Shown: in pieces, positions 37,179-45,732 of the stretch | Layout of the letters: each line of letters starts with the position of its first letter | Numbering within the stretch: the first letter of the stretch is position 1 | NCBI RefSeq assembly: GCF_001584145.1 | Contig: NZ_CP013232.1 | Coordinates: forward strand, 4,960,001-5,024,000 | Source: Collimonas fungivorans | GTDB lineage: Bacteria; Pseudomonadota; Gammaproteobacteria; Burkholderiales; Burkholderiaceae_D | Length of the DNA: 64,000 nt | Direction: 5' to 3' | The notes under the pieces: model-generated | Database searches by the model: none | What the model saw: only the letters and a program-made list of their open reading frames with translations | Told to the model about the DNA's origin: nothing | Translations under genes and position numbers: made by a program

Positions 37179-37490
37179 ATGAGCGATGTACAAGCGTGGA
37201 TCAAGGAAACCGTGACCAGCAACCCGGTGGTGCTGTTCATGAAAGGAACCGCGCAATTCCCCCAATGCGGATTTTCCGGTCGCGCCATCCAGCTGTTAAA
37301 GGCTAACGGCGCCGAAAACATCGTCACCGTCAACGTCCTGGAAGACCCGACCGTACGCCAGGGCATCAAGGACTATTCCAACTGGCCGACCATTCCGCAG
37401 CTCTACGTCAACGGCGAATTCGTCGGCGGCTCCGACATCATGAACGAGATGTCTGACTCCGGCGAACTGAAAACCTTGCTGACGGCCTGA
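37179..37490 (+). CDS. grxD: Monothiol glutaredoxin GrxD
   Basis: CGFS-type glutaredoxin that holds and transfers [2Fe-2S] clusters with glutathione, usually with BolA. The 103 aa show the active site C30-G-F-S in [32 protein letters not shown] and the GELKTLL end. Length is normal. It ends 8 bases before ubiX. In many Burkholderiales prmC, grxD and ubiX are neighbours; here prmC is 17 kb away, next to hemA-prfA. Confidence 0.96.
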   Translation: MSDVQAWIKETVTSNPVVLFMKGTAQFPQCGFSGRAIQLLKANGAENIVTVNVLEDPTVRQGIKDYSNWPTIPQLYVNGEFVGGSDIMNEMSDSGELKTLLTA

Positions 37491-37498
37491 GACCCCAC

Positions 37499-38110
37499 GT
37501 GGTCTCACCCAGCCGCCCAGCTGCAGACGCCGCGCCGCCGCGCCGCCTGATTGTCGGCATTACCGGCGCCACCGGCGTGATTTACGGCGTGCGGCTGCTG
37601 CAGCTGCTGCGCGACATTCCCGGCGTCGAAACCCATCTGATGATTTCCGACGCCGGCGTGCTGAACCTGCACCAGGAACTGGAGATGCGGCGCAAGCAAG
37701 TCGAGGCGCTGGCGCACGTGGTGCACAATGTGCGCGATATCGGCGCCGCCATCGCCAGCGGCTCGTTCCAGTCGGATGGCATGATCGTCGCGCCCTGTTC
37801 GATGAAAACCCTGGCCGCGGTCGCCAACGGCCTGTCCGACAACCTGATCACGCGCGCCGCCGATGTCGTCCTCAAGGAGCGCCGGCGGCTGGTCCTGATG
37901 GTGCGCGAAACGCCGTTCAACCTGGCGCACCTGCGCAACATGACCAGCGTCACCGAAATGGGCGGCGTCATCTTCCCGCCGCTGCCGGGGTTTTACCACC
38001 GGCCGCAAAGCATTGCGGAAATGGTCGACCATACTCTGGGACGGGTGCTCGATCTGTTCGCCATTCAGCATGCGCTGACGCCACGCTGGAATGGCTTGAA
38101 AGCCGATTAA
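37499..38110 (+). CDS. ubiX: Flavin prenyltransferase UbiX
   Basis: Makes the prenylated FMN cofactor that UbiD needs in ubiquinone synthesis; it is not itself a decarboxylase. The GTG at 37499 starts 203 aa, and the N-terminus to residue 16 is unconserved. The core shows RLIVGITGATGVIYGVRLLQ (FMN-binding), IVAPCSMKTLAAVANGLSDNLI and FYHRPQSIAEMVDHTLGRVLD. No clear Shine-Dalgarno precedes the GTG, and no better in-frame start is available. It follows grxD by 8 bases and is probably coupled. Confidence 0.93.
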   Translation: MVSPSRPAADAAPPRRLIVGITGATGVIYGVRLLQLLRDIPGVETHLMISDAGVLNLHQELEMRRKQVEALAHVVHNVRDIGAAIASGSFQSDGMIVAPCSMKTLAAVANGLSDNLITRAADVVLKERRRLVLMVRETPFNLAHLRNMTSVTEMGGVIFPPLPGFYHRPQSIAEMVDHTLGRVLDLFAIQHALTPRWNGLKAD

Positions 38111-38139
38111 AAAAAGCCGGACAACTGCTCCGGCTTTTT
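38111..38139. terminator. Bidirectional terminator
   Basis: Arms AAAAAGCCGG (38111-38120) and CCGGCTTTTT (38130-38139), loop ACAACTGCT. It separates ubiX from the convergent M61 peptidase gene. Confidence 0.9.
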
Positions 38140-38158
38140 TTGCTCAACCCTGCCCGGC

Positions 38159-40012
38159 TTAACGGCCGCTGCGCCCGGCCAGCCAGGCGGTACGCAGCGC
38201 CGGCACCAGCGCCGGTTTTGCTTCTGCCTGCAGGCCGATTTGCGGTGCACTATCCGCCAGCAGCCTGACACGGAAAGTCATCAATTCATCGCGCCGGAAA
38301 GCATGGACGACGACACTGTCGCCGACCCGGTAACGCGCCAGCAACGCATCCACACTGTTAGGCACACGAATGCCGTCGACCGCCACCAGCACGTCGCCCG
38401 CCGACAAACCGGCGCGATGGGCGGCGCCGCCTTCGTACACGTTGGCCAGCTTGCAATCGCCGCCGTTGCGCGCGGTGCGTACGCCGAGCGACGGCTTGCC
38501 CGGCTTGCGGCTATCGTTGAGCACGATGCCGGTCGGCGCCAGCAATTTCGCCAGCGGCAAATCGTCGGTTGCGCGCACATAACGATCGAAGAAACGTTTC
38601 AGCTTGAGGCTGCTGACTTCATCGAACAGGGCTTCGACCGCGGCCTCGCTGACGCCGCGCCCGCTGGAAGCATCGCCGGCATAAAAATCGCGGCCGTATC
38701 TTTGCCACAAGGCGCGCATCACATCGTCCAGCGACTTGCGGCCCTTGGTCTCGCTGCGGATTGTCAGGTCCAGCGCCAGCGCTACCAGCGAGCCCTTGGT
38801 GTAATAGCTGACAATCGCGTTCGGCGCGTTTTCATCCTGGCGATAATATTTGACCCAGGCGTCAAAGCTGGATTCGGCCACGCTTTGTTTATGCCGGCCG
38901 CTGCCGAGCAGCACACCGTTGATGGTCTTTTCAATCAACTTGAAATAGGCAGGCTGGTCAATCAGGCCGCTGCGCAACAGCATCAGGTCGTCGTAGTAAC
39001 TGGTGAAGCCTTCGAACAGCCACAACAGCGGCGTGTAATTCTCCACCTGCAGGTCATAAGGCGCGAACGCCGCCGGCTTGATGCGCTTGACGTTCCAGGT
39101 ATGGAAGTATTCGTGGCTGCACAGGCCGAGGAAAGTGCGGTAGCCGTCGCTCATGTCCGCCTGGCCCTTGACCGGCAAATCGGCGCGCGCGCAAATCAGT
39201 GCGGTAGAGGCGCGATGCTCAAGGCCGCCATAACCGTCGCCCACCGCCAGCGTCAGGAATACGTAGCGCTGCATCGGAGCGCGCTTGGCAAACTTGCTGC
39301 CGGCCGGTTCGAAGAAGCTGATCTGGGTTTCGCAGATCTTTTTCAGGTCGGCGCTCAAGCGCGCCAGGTCCAGGTTCGGGACATTGCCGGTGATCGCAAT
39401 TTCGTGCGGCACGCCGTGCGCTTTGAAAGTCGCCAGCTGGAAAGTGCCCATTTCGACCGGATGGTCGATCAACTCGTCGTAGTTGGCGGCGACATAACTG
39501 CCGAAAGAGCCGCGCTTGGCTTTCAGCGTCGGCAGCGCGGTAGCGATGCGCCACGCTTCGTACGCTTCGCCTTGCGGACGCTGGATGTCCACGACGTGCG
39601 GCGCATTTTCCTGGCCGACCGCGCGCAGGAATACGCTGGTGCCGTTGAAAAAGCCGTGGGTCTGGTCGAGATGCGCGGTGCGCACCGACAGGTCCCATGC
39701 GTACACCAGATAATGCAAGGTCAGCGGTCCGTCGCATGGCGCCGCCTGCCAGGAGTGCTTGTCGAGTTTCTTGAGGGTGATCTTGCGGCCGTTCGACTCG
39801 GCGCGGATCTGTACGATATTGCGCGCAAATTCGCGGATCATGTAGCTGCCCGGGATCCAGGCCGGCAAGGCGACGATCTGCCCCACCGCAGCCGGCTCGG
39901 CAATACTCAGGGTAACGGCAAACAGATGGGCGGCAGGATCGGCTGCGATGATGCTGTAGCTTAGAGCGCCGCGAGCCGACTTGGCGCCTGATTTTGCAGT
40001 ACTTTTTTTCAT
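38159..40012 (-). CDS. M61 family metallopeptidase with PDZ domain
   Basis: Zinc aminopeptidase of the glycyl aminopeptidase (M61) family; 617 aa. Zinc ligands and catalytic Glu lie in SHEYFHTW (HEYFH at 300-304), with the third ligand in LWLFEGFTSYYDD. An N-terminal beta-rich domain (20-180) precedes the catalytic domain, and a PDZ domain closes it (about 510-580, NVYEGGAAHRAGLSAGDVLVAVDG). No signal peptide is seen, so it is probably cytoplasmic. The start at 40012 has GAGGA. The DUF3429 gene ends 2 bases before it, so the two are coupled. The substrate is unknown. Confidence 0.9.
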   Translation of the reverse strand: MKKSTAKSGAKSARGALSYSIIAADPAAHLFAVTLSIAEPAAVGQIVALPAWIPGSYMIREFARNIVQIRAESNGRKITLKKLDKHSWQAAPCDGPLTLHYLVYAWDLSVRTAHLDQTHGFFNGTSVFLRAVGQENAPHVVDIQRPQGEAYEAWRIATALPTLKAKRGSFGSYVAANYDELIDHPVEMGTFQLATFKAHGVPHEIAITGNVPNLDLARLSADLKKICETQISFFEPAGSKFAKRAPMQRYVFLTLAVGDGYGGLEHRASTALICARADLPVKGQADMSDGYRTFLGLCSHEYFHTWNVKRIKPAAFAPYDLQVENYTPLLWLFEGFTSYYDDLMLLRSGLIDQPAYFKLIEKTINGVLLGSGRHKQSVAESSFDAWVKYYRQDENAPNAIVSYYTKGSLVALALDLTIRSETKGRKSLDDVMRALWQRYGRDFYAGDASSGRGVSEAAVEALFDEVSSLKLKRFFDRYVRATDDLPLAKLLAPTGIVLNDSRKPGKPSLGVRTARNGGDCKLANVYEGGAAHRAGLSAGDVLVAVDGIRVPNSVDALLARYRVGDSVVVHAFRRDELMTFRVRLLADSAPQIGLQAEAKPALVPALRTAWLAGRSGR

Positions 40013-40014
40013 CT

Positions 40015-40473
40015 CTATCCTCGAACGTTACCGGCAATCACGGTCAGCATCAGCGCCGCCACCGCCACACATGTCAATCTGAAACGCAATTCAATGAACC
40101 AGGTCGGCAAGCCGTACCATGGGAACAGGCGCTTGTCGGCCTGGTAAGCCGCAATAAACCCGGCAATCAGCAAGGCGAATCCGAAACCACCGGCCATGGT
40201 CGAGAACCAGGCGATGCTGGTCGGCGCCACGCCCCAGATCAGGGCCTTTTTTGTATGATCGGCCGACAGGTCGGCGCGCAACACCACTGCACCCCAGTGT
40301 ATCCCGCCGAGAAAAGACAGGGCGGCGATGCCATAGGCCAGCTGTCCGCGGATAAAATCGCGCAGCCAGTCGGTGTTGACCAGCCAGCACGCCAGCGTCA
40401 GCAGCACGAACGGAATCAATCCGGCATAACCGAGTAAATGAATAATACGTTTGTTCAGGAAATGTGGATTCAT
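40015..40473 (-). CDS. DUF3429 membrane protein
   Basis: Inner-membrane protein (152 aa) of the DUF3429 family with about five hydrophobic helices (LLGYAGLIPFVLLTLACW, AYGIAALSFLGGIHWGAV, TMAGGFGFALLIAGFIAAY and the C-terminal helix). The conserved GGIHWG and WYGLPTWFIELR motifs mark the family. Function is unknown. The stop lies 2 bases before the start of the M61 peptidase. No clear Shine-Dalgarno is visible upstream of the ATG at 40473. Confidence 0.85.
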   Translation of the reverse strand: MNPHFLNKRIIHLLGYAGLIPFVLLTLACWLVNTDWLRDFIRGQLAYGIAALSFLGGIHWGAVVLRADLSADHTKKALIWGVAPTSIAWFSTMAGGFGFALLIAGFIAAYQADKRLFPWYGLPTWFIELRFRLTCVAVAALMLTVIAGNVRG

Positions 40474-40594
40474 CTGGAGGCTTCGTCAGGAGAAACAGCG
40501 CTGGCTGCGCAAAAAGACGATAGTGTAGCGGGATTGCGCCCGGCAGGCCCGGCCTCGGTCGCCTGGCGCTGAAAAGTACGGCGGATTGCCGGCT

Positions 40595-41230
40595 TCAGGC
40601 CGTCGATTGTCGTATATCGGCGACGGTGTCGATGTCCTGGTGGATGCCGGGATCATCCACCGCCACTTCAACTACGGGATACGACTGCAACAGACTGCGC
40701 GCGCCATGGTCGCCTTGCAGCGCCAGCAGCTGCGGCAGGTGCCGGCGGCTGAAGCCGACCGGATTGCCGCGCCGGCCGAGGCAGGTCGGCACCGCAATGC
40801 CGGCGCCTTGACGCAACGCCGACGCCAGTGCCTGGATGGTCGCCGCCTGCACATAGGGCATGTCGGCCAAGGCAATTACCCAGCCTGCGGCATCTGCGGT
40901 CTGCTCCAGGCCACAGAGCAGCGACGCCGCCATGCCGTCATCGGCGGTTTCGCATGGCACCCAAGGGTAAGCGGCAACTTGTGCAGCCAGATCCGGGGCA
41001 TCACCGCGCAACACAACACAGATGGGCAGGGCCGCGGCCAGATTGCCGGCAGCAGTCGCCAGCACCGTCCGACCATCGGCGGTCGGCAACGGTTGCAGCA
41101 ATTTGCTGCGCGCACCGCTCGGGTCAAAACGCCGGCCGCGGCCGGCGGCCAGCAGCAGGCCGACGATTTGGCCGCTTATTTGACCGCTTACCTGTCCGCT
41201 CATTTGCTTGCTATTTGGTTGAACACCCAT
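40595..41230 (-). CDS. MobA/MocA-like nucleotidyltransferase
   Basis: NTP-transferase-fold protein (211 aa) resembling MobA and MocA, which attach GMP or CMP to molybdopterin. The nucleotide site is LLLAAGRGRRFDPSGARSKLLQP, and the metal-binding Asp is in WVIALADMPYVQ. The N-terminus before this is an odd run of three SGQ repeats (MSGQVSGQISGQIVG). A second start at M10 (41203) would omit the first nine residues. Whether it serves molybdenum cofactor or xanthine dehydrogenase maturation cannot be told; no molybdoenzyme genes are in the window. Confidence 0.85.
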   Translation of the reverse strand: MGVQPNSKQMSGQVSGQISGQIVGLLLAAGRGRRFDPSGARSKLLQPLPTADGRTVLATAAGNLAAALPICVVLRGDAPDLAAQVAAYPWVPCETADDGMAASLLCGLEQTADAAGWVIALADMPYVQAATIQALASALRQGAGIAVPTCLGRRGNPVGFSRRHLPQLLALQGDHGARSLLQSYPVVEVAVDDPGIHQDIDTVADIRQSTA

Positions 41231-41278
41231 GACAGGTTTCAGGGAGAAGTCGCGCCTGCCGGATGGCAGGCGTCTGCT

Positions 41279-42010
41279 TCATTTCAAAGAACTGAATTTC
41301 GCTTCCATGGCTTTCGCATCGATCCAGCCTGGCGTACGGGAACCATCGGCAAAAATGATGGTAGGCGTGCCGGTCACGTTCAATTTCTGGCCGAGCGCCA
41401 ATACCTTGTCGTTCGGCGCCTGGCAGGCTGCCGGCGCGGCGGCGGCGGCTTTGCCGTCGACCATCAGGTCGGTCCAGGCCTTGTTGCGGTCGGCGCTGCA
41501 CCAGACATTGCGGGCCTTGACGGCGGAATCCTCGGCCAGGATGTTATACAAGAAGGTGTACACGGTAACGTTGTCGACTTCCTGCAACGTGGTCTTGTGG
41601 AAGCGCTTGCAATAGCCGCAGTTAGGATCTTCGAACACCGCGATCACGCGCTTGCCGTTGCCTTTGACCTTTTTCATGGCCAGCTCCAGCGGCAAGTCCG
41701 AGAACTTGACCTTGCTCAGTTCATCAACCCGCTCGCGGGTAAAGTCGCGCGAGGTCTGGGCATCCATGATGCGGCCGACGAACACGTACTTGGCGGCGGC
41801 ATCGGTATAAAAGATATCGTTGCCGACGCGCACCTCAAACAAGCCTGAATATGGAGTCTTGGTCACTTCATCGACCTTGACGTTGTCTCCCAGGCGCGGC
41901 TCTATCAGTTTCTTGACCGCGGCTTCCTGCAAGGTCTCGGCGCCGGCAGCGCTTGCCCACAAACCCATCAGGGCCGCCAGGGTTGTCAATACCACGCTTG
42001 TTTTTTTCAT
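41279..42010 (-). CDS. dsbC: Thiol:disulfide interchange protein DsbC
   Basis: Periplasmic disulfide isomerase that repairs wrongly paired cysteines; kept reduced by DsbD. The 243 aa have a signal peptide (residues 1-24, ending AAGA-ET), the N-terminal dimerisation domain (25-85) and a thioredoxin domain with active site C131-G-Y-C. TGTPTIIFADGSRTPGW near the end has the cis-Pro. Two further Cys (VWCSAD and AACQAP) form the structural pair. It starts 11 bases after the UbiH-like gene. dsbB, of the oxidising branch, lies at 53678. Confidence 0.95.
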   Translation of the reverse strand: MKKTSVVLTTLAALMGLWASAAGAETLQEAAVKKLIEPRLGDNVKVDEVTKTPYSGLFEVRVGNDIFYTDAAAKYVFVGRIMDAQTSRDFTRERVDELSKVKFSDLPLELAMKKVKGNGKRVIAVFEDPNCGYCKRFHKTTLQEVDNVTVYTFLYNILAEDSAVKARNVWCSADRNKAWTDLMVDGKAAAAAPAACQAPNDKVLALGQKLNVTGTPTIIFADGSRTPGWIDAKAMEAKFSSLK

Positions 42011-42021
42011 CGTTGTTCCAG

Positions 42022-43266
42022 TTATTCTTTGTCAGCTGTCCGACCCAAAGCGTGGGCCATCAATTGTCTTTTTAAGACCGGTACTTTATCCAGCAAGTTC
42101 AACCCGGCATTGCGCAGCAAACGCAAGGGTCCGAAATCGAAGCCAAACAGCCGCTCCAATCCATCGGTCGTCATTTGCATCAGGACTATTTCTTCCTTGC
42201 GCGCGCGCGCATAACGCGCCAGCACGCCGGCATCGCCGCAATCCCGGTGGGCGCCGCGCTCGGCCAGCACCTGGACCAAAGCCGCGACGTCGCCGAATCC
42301 AAGGTTCATGCCATGTCCGGCCAGCGGATGCACCACGTGGCCGGCGTCGCCGATCAGAGCGACACGCGGCGCCACCAGCGCATGGGCCCTCAGCAAGGAT
42401 AACGGAAATGCTTGCGCCAGCTCCGGCTGCAGGGGCTGCAACTGTCCCAGCTTGTCGCCGGCCAGCGCCGTCAGCCGCGCGGCCAGTTCCGACAGGGGTT
42501 CGTTTAATAATTCAAGCGCCAGGGCCTCCGGCGCCGACCACACCAGGGATACCCTTTGCCCAGGCAACGGCAGCAAGGCGACAATGCCCTCGGTTTCGGT
42601 GAACCACTGGCAGGCAATGCCATGGTGCGGCCGCTCGCACGAGAAATTGGCGACCACGCCGCGCTGTTTATATGAGCGGTAATCGATCCCGATCTGGCAT
42701 TGGCTGCGTACCCAGGATTGGGCGCCGTCGGCGCCCACGACCAGCGCAGCGCTGACAGTTTCGCCCGATTCCAGCTGCAGCGCCGCCGCATCCGCAGTTA
42801 CTTGCAGAGACTTGATGCGGCTGCTGAGCAGCCGCACGTTCGAAGAAAATTTCAGCGCCGCATCCAGCGCCTGGTTGAGATTGCGGTCTTCCACAATCCA
42901 GGCCAGCGCATCGACCCGCGCGCTGTAAGCGTCAAATGCAAGATTGCCGGCGGCGCTGCCGGTCCCGCCTTTGATCGCCATGCCTTCCACCGGACTTATC
43001 CGCTCAGGATCCAGGGCGTCCCACACCTTGACCGTCGACAGCAGGCTGCGCGCCACATGATTCAGCGCATAGACGCGCGTGTCCCAAGCCTCCGGCGCGG
43101 CAACCGCCGCCGGCGGCGGCATCCCCAGCAAAGCGACGCGCAAACCTGCCTGCGCCAAAGCCAGCGCCGCCGCCTTGCCGACAGCGCCATTACCGACGAT
43201 GCAAATATCGTATTTCGCCATCGGCGCGGCACCGGCATTTTTCGAGATTGATGCGATATCTTTCAT
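42022..43266 (-). CDS. UbiH/UbiF-family FAD-dependent hydroxylase
   Basis: FAD monooxygenase that adds a hydroxyl group to the ubiquinone ring. The frame is open far upstream; the ATG at 43266 (MKDIASISKN) or the one at 43221 (MAKYDICIVG) are the real candidates. From 43266 it is 414 aa. The FAD GxGxxG-type motif is ICIVGNGAVGKAAALALAQAG. GDAGHVVHPLAGHGMNLGFGDV is the UbiH/COQ6 signature. The exact ring position (UbiH, UbiF or UbiI) cannot be told. A TATAAT lies 6 bases before the upstream ATG, so that start would be leaderless. Confidence 0.88.
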   Translation of the reverse strand: MKDIASISKNAGAAPMAKYDICIVGNGAVGKAAALALAQAGLRVALLGMPPPAAVAAPEAWDTRVYALNHVARSLLSTVKVWDALDPERISPVEGMAIKGGTGSAAGNLAFDAYSARVDALAWIVEDRNLNQALDAALKFSSNVRLLSSRIKSLQVTADAAALQLESGETVSAALVVGADGAQSWVRSQCQIGIDYRSYKQRGVVANFSCERPHHGIACQWFTETEGIVALLPLPGQRVSLVWSAPEALALELLNEPLSELAARLTALAGDKLGQLQPLQPELAQAFPLSLLRAHALVAPRVALIGDAGHVVHPLAGHGMNLGFGDVAALVQVLAERGAHRDCGDAGVLARYARARKEEIVLMQMTTDGLERLFGFDFGPLRLLRNAGLNLLDKVPVLKRQLMAHALGRTADKE

Positions 43267-43273
43267 GCCGCCA

Positions 43274-43279
43274 TTATAA
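43274..43279 (-). promoter_or_regulatory. -10 element at the UbiH-like gene start
   Basis: On the minus strand TATAAT stands about 6 bases upstream of the ATG at 43266. A start 6-7 bases after the -10 would coincide with the ATG (leaderless mRNA) or give a short leader for the alternative start at 43221. Confidence 0.4.
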
Positions 43280-43401
43280 CGACTACGCCCGCAAAGCCCT
43301 GTGCGCCCCGTTAAATATGGGTTTCCACGCATCCAGGCTTGGAGTTGCCGCTCACAAATCGAGCAAGGCAAAGTTTTTTCAAGAAGTTTCAACAAGGGGC
43401 T

Positions 43402-43429
43402 TTGCGGATCGAAAATGTTTTGCTATACT
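43402..43429 (+). promoter_or_regulatory. tRNA-Phe promoter
   Basis: TTGCGG (43402-43407), a 16-base spacer and TATACT (43424-43429), ending 10 bases before the tRNA 5' end. Confidence 0.7.
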
Positions 43430-43439
43430 CCTGTCCCTT

Positions 43440-43515
43440 GGCCTGGTAGCTCAGTCGGTAGAGCAGAGGATTGAAAATCCTTGTGTCGGTGGTTCGATTC
43501 CGCCCCGGGCCACCA
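43440..43515 (+). tRNA. tRNA-Phe (GAA)
   Basis: 76 bases folding as a complete cloverleaf. The acceptor GGCCTGG pairs with CCGGGCC with one T-G pair, and the anticodon loop TTGAAAA gives GAA at 43473-43475. The T-loop is TTCGATT, and CCA is encoded. The gene stands alone with its own promoter and a terminator 8 bases after it. Confidence 0.97.
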
Positions 43516-43522
43516 AAAACAG

Positions 43523-43554
43523 AAAAAGGGCTTAGCTTCGGCTAAGCCCTTTTT
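43523..43554 (+). terminator. Terminator after tRNA-Phe
   Basis: Stem AAAAAGGGCTTAGC/GCTAAGCCCTTTTT with a TTCG tetraloop (43537-43540), ending in T residues. The UUCG loop is unusually stable. Confidence 0.93.
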
Positions 43555-43808
43555 GCATTTGCGGCGCATTGCGTAACAGTGAAAACCCGTGAAAATCCCC
43601 GGCTCAGGCCGAGTGCGGCGGCATGAAGGAACAACAGCCCAGCTATGCTTTTTTCGTGATCTTCCCGAGATTTGGTAAGATCGCAAAACAGGACAATATT
43701 TTATATACCCTTAAGCAAACAGATAAGCGAACCATTTGCCGCCTAAACGTTCTATAAACCAATCCATCAGCATTTTCCGCTTTGGTTGCCTATATACCTC
43801 ACTGCTTT

Positions 43809-44549
43809 ATGCTCAAAAACAAATCCCGCAAGCCGATTGAAATAAAAATTGCAACCGTGGTGGCCGTATCCGCCATCTTGCATGATTCAGATCCGATGGC
43901 GCTGGAAGCCGCTTTGCAGGAGATGACCGGCGGCAGCGCCGACTTCTTTGACAATGAATTTGCCGTCATCGATGTCGCCGCACTGGGGCCGGACCGCTCG
44001 CCCATGGACTGGCCACAACTGATAGAACTGCTGAAAAAATATCGCCTGAACGCAGTTGCCGTACGCAATGCCCCGGCGGAAATGGAAGCCGACATCATCG
44101 CCAGCGGCCTGAGCATCGATCACGTCGTTGCGGCGCGCCAGGAGCCTGCCGCTGCAGCCCCGCCGCCCGCCGCACCGGCCGCCGCGCCTCCCAAGGCTGC
44201 CGCCAGCACCATGATCATCGATACACCGATACGTGCGGGGCAGCGGATCTATGCGCGCGACGCCGACCTGGTGATCACCGCCACAGTCAACAATGGCGCC
44301 GAAATCATCGCCGACGGCAGCATCCACGTCTATGCGCCATTGCGCGGACGCGCGCTGGCGGGCGCCAGCGGCGATACCTCGGCGCGCATTTTTGCCGCCA
44401 GCATGGAGGCCGAACTGGTCTCCATCGCCGGCGTCTACCGCACTTTCGAAAACGGCTTGCCGCCGGAACAAAAGGGCCAGCCGGCACAAATTCGCCTGAG
44501 CGGCGACAGGATTGACGTACTATCGCTCAATTCCGCGTCGCGTAATTAA
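43809..44549 (+). CDS. minC: Septum site-determining protein MinC
   Basis: Inhibits FtsZ assembly away from mid-cell in complex with MinD. The ATG at 43809 (MLKNKSRKPIEIK) gives 246 aa. The N-terminal domain spans about 1-110 (IKIATVVAVSAILHDSDP, FFDNEFAVIDVAAL). A Pro/Ala linker follows (AAAAPPPAAPAAAPPK). The C-terminal beta-helix domain is IIDTPIRAGQRIYARDADLVITATV and GSIHVYAPLRGRALAGASGD. The Shine-Dalgarno is weak. minD follows after 114 bases that carry a REP-like palindrome. Confidence 0.95.
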   Translation: MLKNKSRKPIEIKIATVVAVSAILHDSDPMALEAALQEMTGGSADFFDNEFAVIDVAALGPDRSPMDWPQLIELLKKYRLNAVAVRNAPAEMEADIIASGLSIDHVVAARQEPAAAAPPPAAPAAAPPKAAASTMIIDTPIRAGQRIYARDADLVITATVNNGAEIIADGSIHVYAPLRGRALAGASGDTSARIFAASMEAELVSIAGVYRTFENGLPPEQKGQPAQIRLSGDRIDVLSLNSASRN

Positions 44550-44592
44550 GGGAATCTGCTCGTTACATTAACCGTTTTATCTAATCAGTTGA

Positions 44593-44637
44593 GGACAGAG
44601 TAATTCGTCGCACGGCGGCGACTCTTAAACTCTGTCC
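44593..44637. repeat. REP-like palindrome between minC and minD
   Basis: Outer arms GGACAGAGT (44593-44601) and ACTCTGTCC (44629-44637) are perfectly complementary. An inner stem GTCGC/GCGAC (44607-44611 with 44618-44622) sits in the loop. The GGACAGAGT type of palindrome is common as a dispersed REP-like repeat in beta- and gammaproteobacteria. It lies 26 bases before the minD start and could affect mRNA stability or level. Confidence 0.7.
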
Positions 44638-44663
44638 CGCAATGCATAACAAAGGAGCTCTTC

Positions 44664-45479
44664 GTGGCAAAAATCATCGTTGTTACGTCCGGCAAAGGCG
44701 GGGTTGGCAAGACCACCTCCAGCGCCAGTTTTGCATCGGGTCTGGCCATGCGCGGCCACAAAACCGCTGTGCTCGACTTTGACGTCGGCCTGCGCAACCT
44801 GGACCTGATCATGGGCTGTGAACGGCGCGTGGTGTACGATCTGATCAATGTGGTCAACAAGGAAGCAACCTTGACCCAGGCCTTGATCAAGGACAAGCAT
44901 TGCGAAAACCTGTTCATCTTGCCGGCTTCGCAAACCCGCGACAAAGATGCTTTGACCGAAGAAGGCGTGGAGACCGTCCTCAACGACCTGGTGAAGATGG
45001 ATTTCGAATACATCATTTGCGATTCGCCGGCCGGCATCGAACGCGGCGCCGTGATGGCGCTGACGTTTGCCGATGAGGCGATCGTCGTCACCAACCCTGA
45101 AGTATCGTCAGTGCGCGACTCCGACCGCATCCTCGGCATCATCCAGGCGAAATCGCGGCGCGCGCAAAACGGCGGCGAGCCGGTCAAGGAACACCTGCTG
45201 ATCACCCGCTATTCGGCCAAACGCGTCGAAGCCGGCGAAATGCTGTCGTACACCGACGTCCAGGATATCCTGCGGATTCCGCTGATCGGCATCATTCCTG
45301 AATCGGAATCGGTGCTGCATGCCTCCAACCAGGGCAATCCGGCGATTCATATCAAGGGCAGCGATGTCGCTCTGGCCTACGAAGATGTCGTCTCGCGCTT
45401 CCTCGGCGACGACGTCACCCTGCGCTTTACCTCCTATGAAAAACCGGGTTTCCTGCACCGCATCTTTGGAGGGAAATAA
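44664..45479 (+). CDS. minD: Septum site-determining protein MinD
   Basis: Membrane-cycling ATPase that recruits MinC and oscillates with MinE. The GTG at 44664 has an ideal AAAGGAG. The 271 aa begin [16 protein letters not shown], the deviant Walker A with signature Lys (about 10-17), and end with an amphipathic membrane-targeting helix (FLHRIFGGK). [15 protein letters not shown] is the switch region. The stop at 45479 is directly followed by minE at 45481. Confidence 0.98.
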   Translation: MAKIIVVTSGKGGVGKTTSSASFASGLAMRGHKTAVLDFDVGLRNLDLIMGCERRVVYDLINVVNKEATLTQALIKDKHCENLFILPASQTRDKDALTEEGVETVLNDLVKMDFEYIICDSPAGIERGAVMALTFADEAIVVTNPEVSSVRDSDRILGIIQAKSRRAQNGGEPVKEHLLITRYSAKRVEAGEMLSYTDVQDILRIPLIGIIPESESVLHASNQGNPAIHIKGSDVALAYEDVVSRFLGDDVTLRFTSYEKPGFLHRIFGGK

Positions 45480-45480
45480 C

Positions 45481-45732
45481 ATGGCATTGCTCTCGTTCTT
45501 GTTTAACAGCAAGCCTAAAACAGCATCGGCCGCCAAGGAACGCCTGCAGATCATCATTGCCCGCGAGCGCAATGGCCGCTCGGGCCATGATTTCCTGCCG
45601 GCGCTGCACAAGGAGCTGATCGAGGTGATTTCCAAATACACCAAGGTCAATGCCGACGACATCAAGATTTCTCTGGATCGCCAGGGAAATCTGGAAGTGC
45701 TGGATGTCAACGTGGTGCTGCCGGACGCGTAA
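45481..45732 (+). CDS. minE: Cell division topological specificity factor MinE
   Basis: Stimulates MinD ATPase and drives pole-to-pole oscillation. The ATG at 45481, one base after the minD stop, gives 83 aa. The N-terminal membrane-binding helix is [14 protein letters not shown] and the MinD-contact helix is [13 protein letters not shown]. The topological domain (about 35-80) has [20 protein letters not shown]. The product has normal length. It completes a minCDE operon. Confidence 0.97.
   Translation: MALLSFLFNSKPKTASAAKERLQIIIARERNGRSGHDFLPALHKELIEVISKYTKVNADDIKISLDRQGNLEVLDVNVVLPDA

Noticed and set aside
38240..39964. 574-codon open frame on + across the M61 peptidase
   Set aside because: Antisense shadow with biased composition; the peptidase on - has the catalytic motif and a ribosome site.
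43440..43515. Integration (attachment) site at tRNA-Phe
   Set aside because: tRNA 3' ends are common phage targets, but no integrase and no direct repeat of the tRNA end is found nearby.
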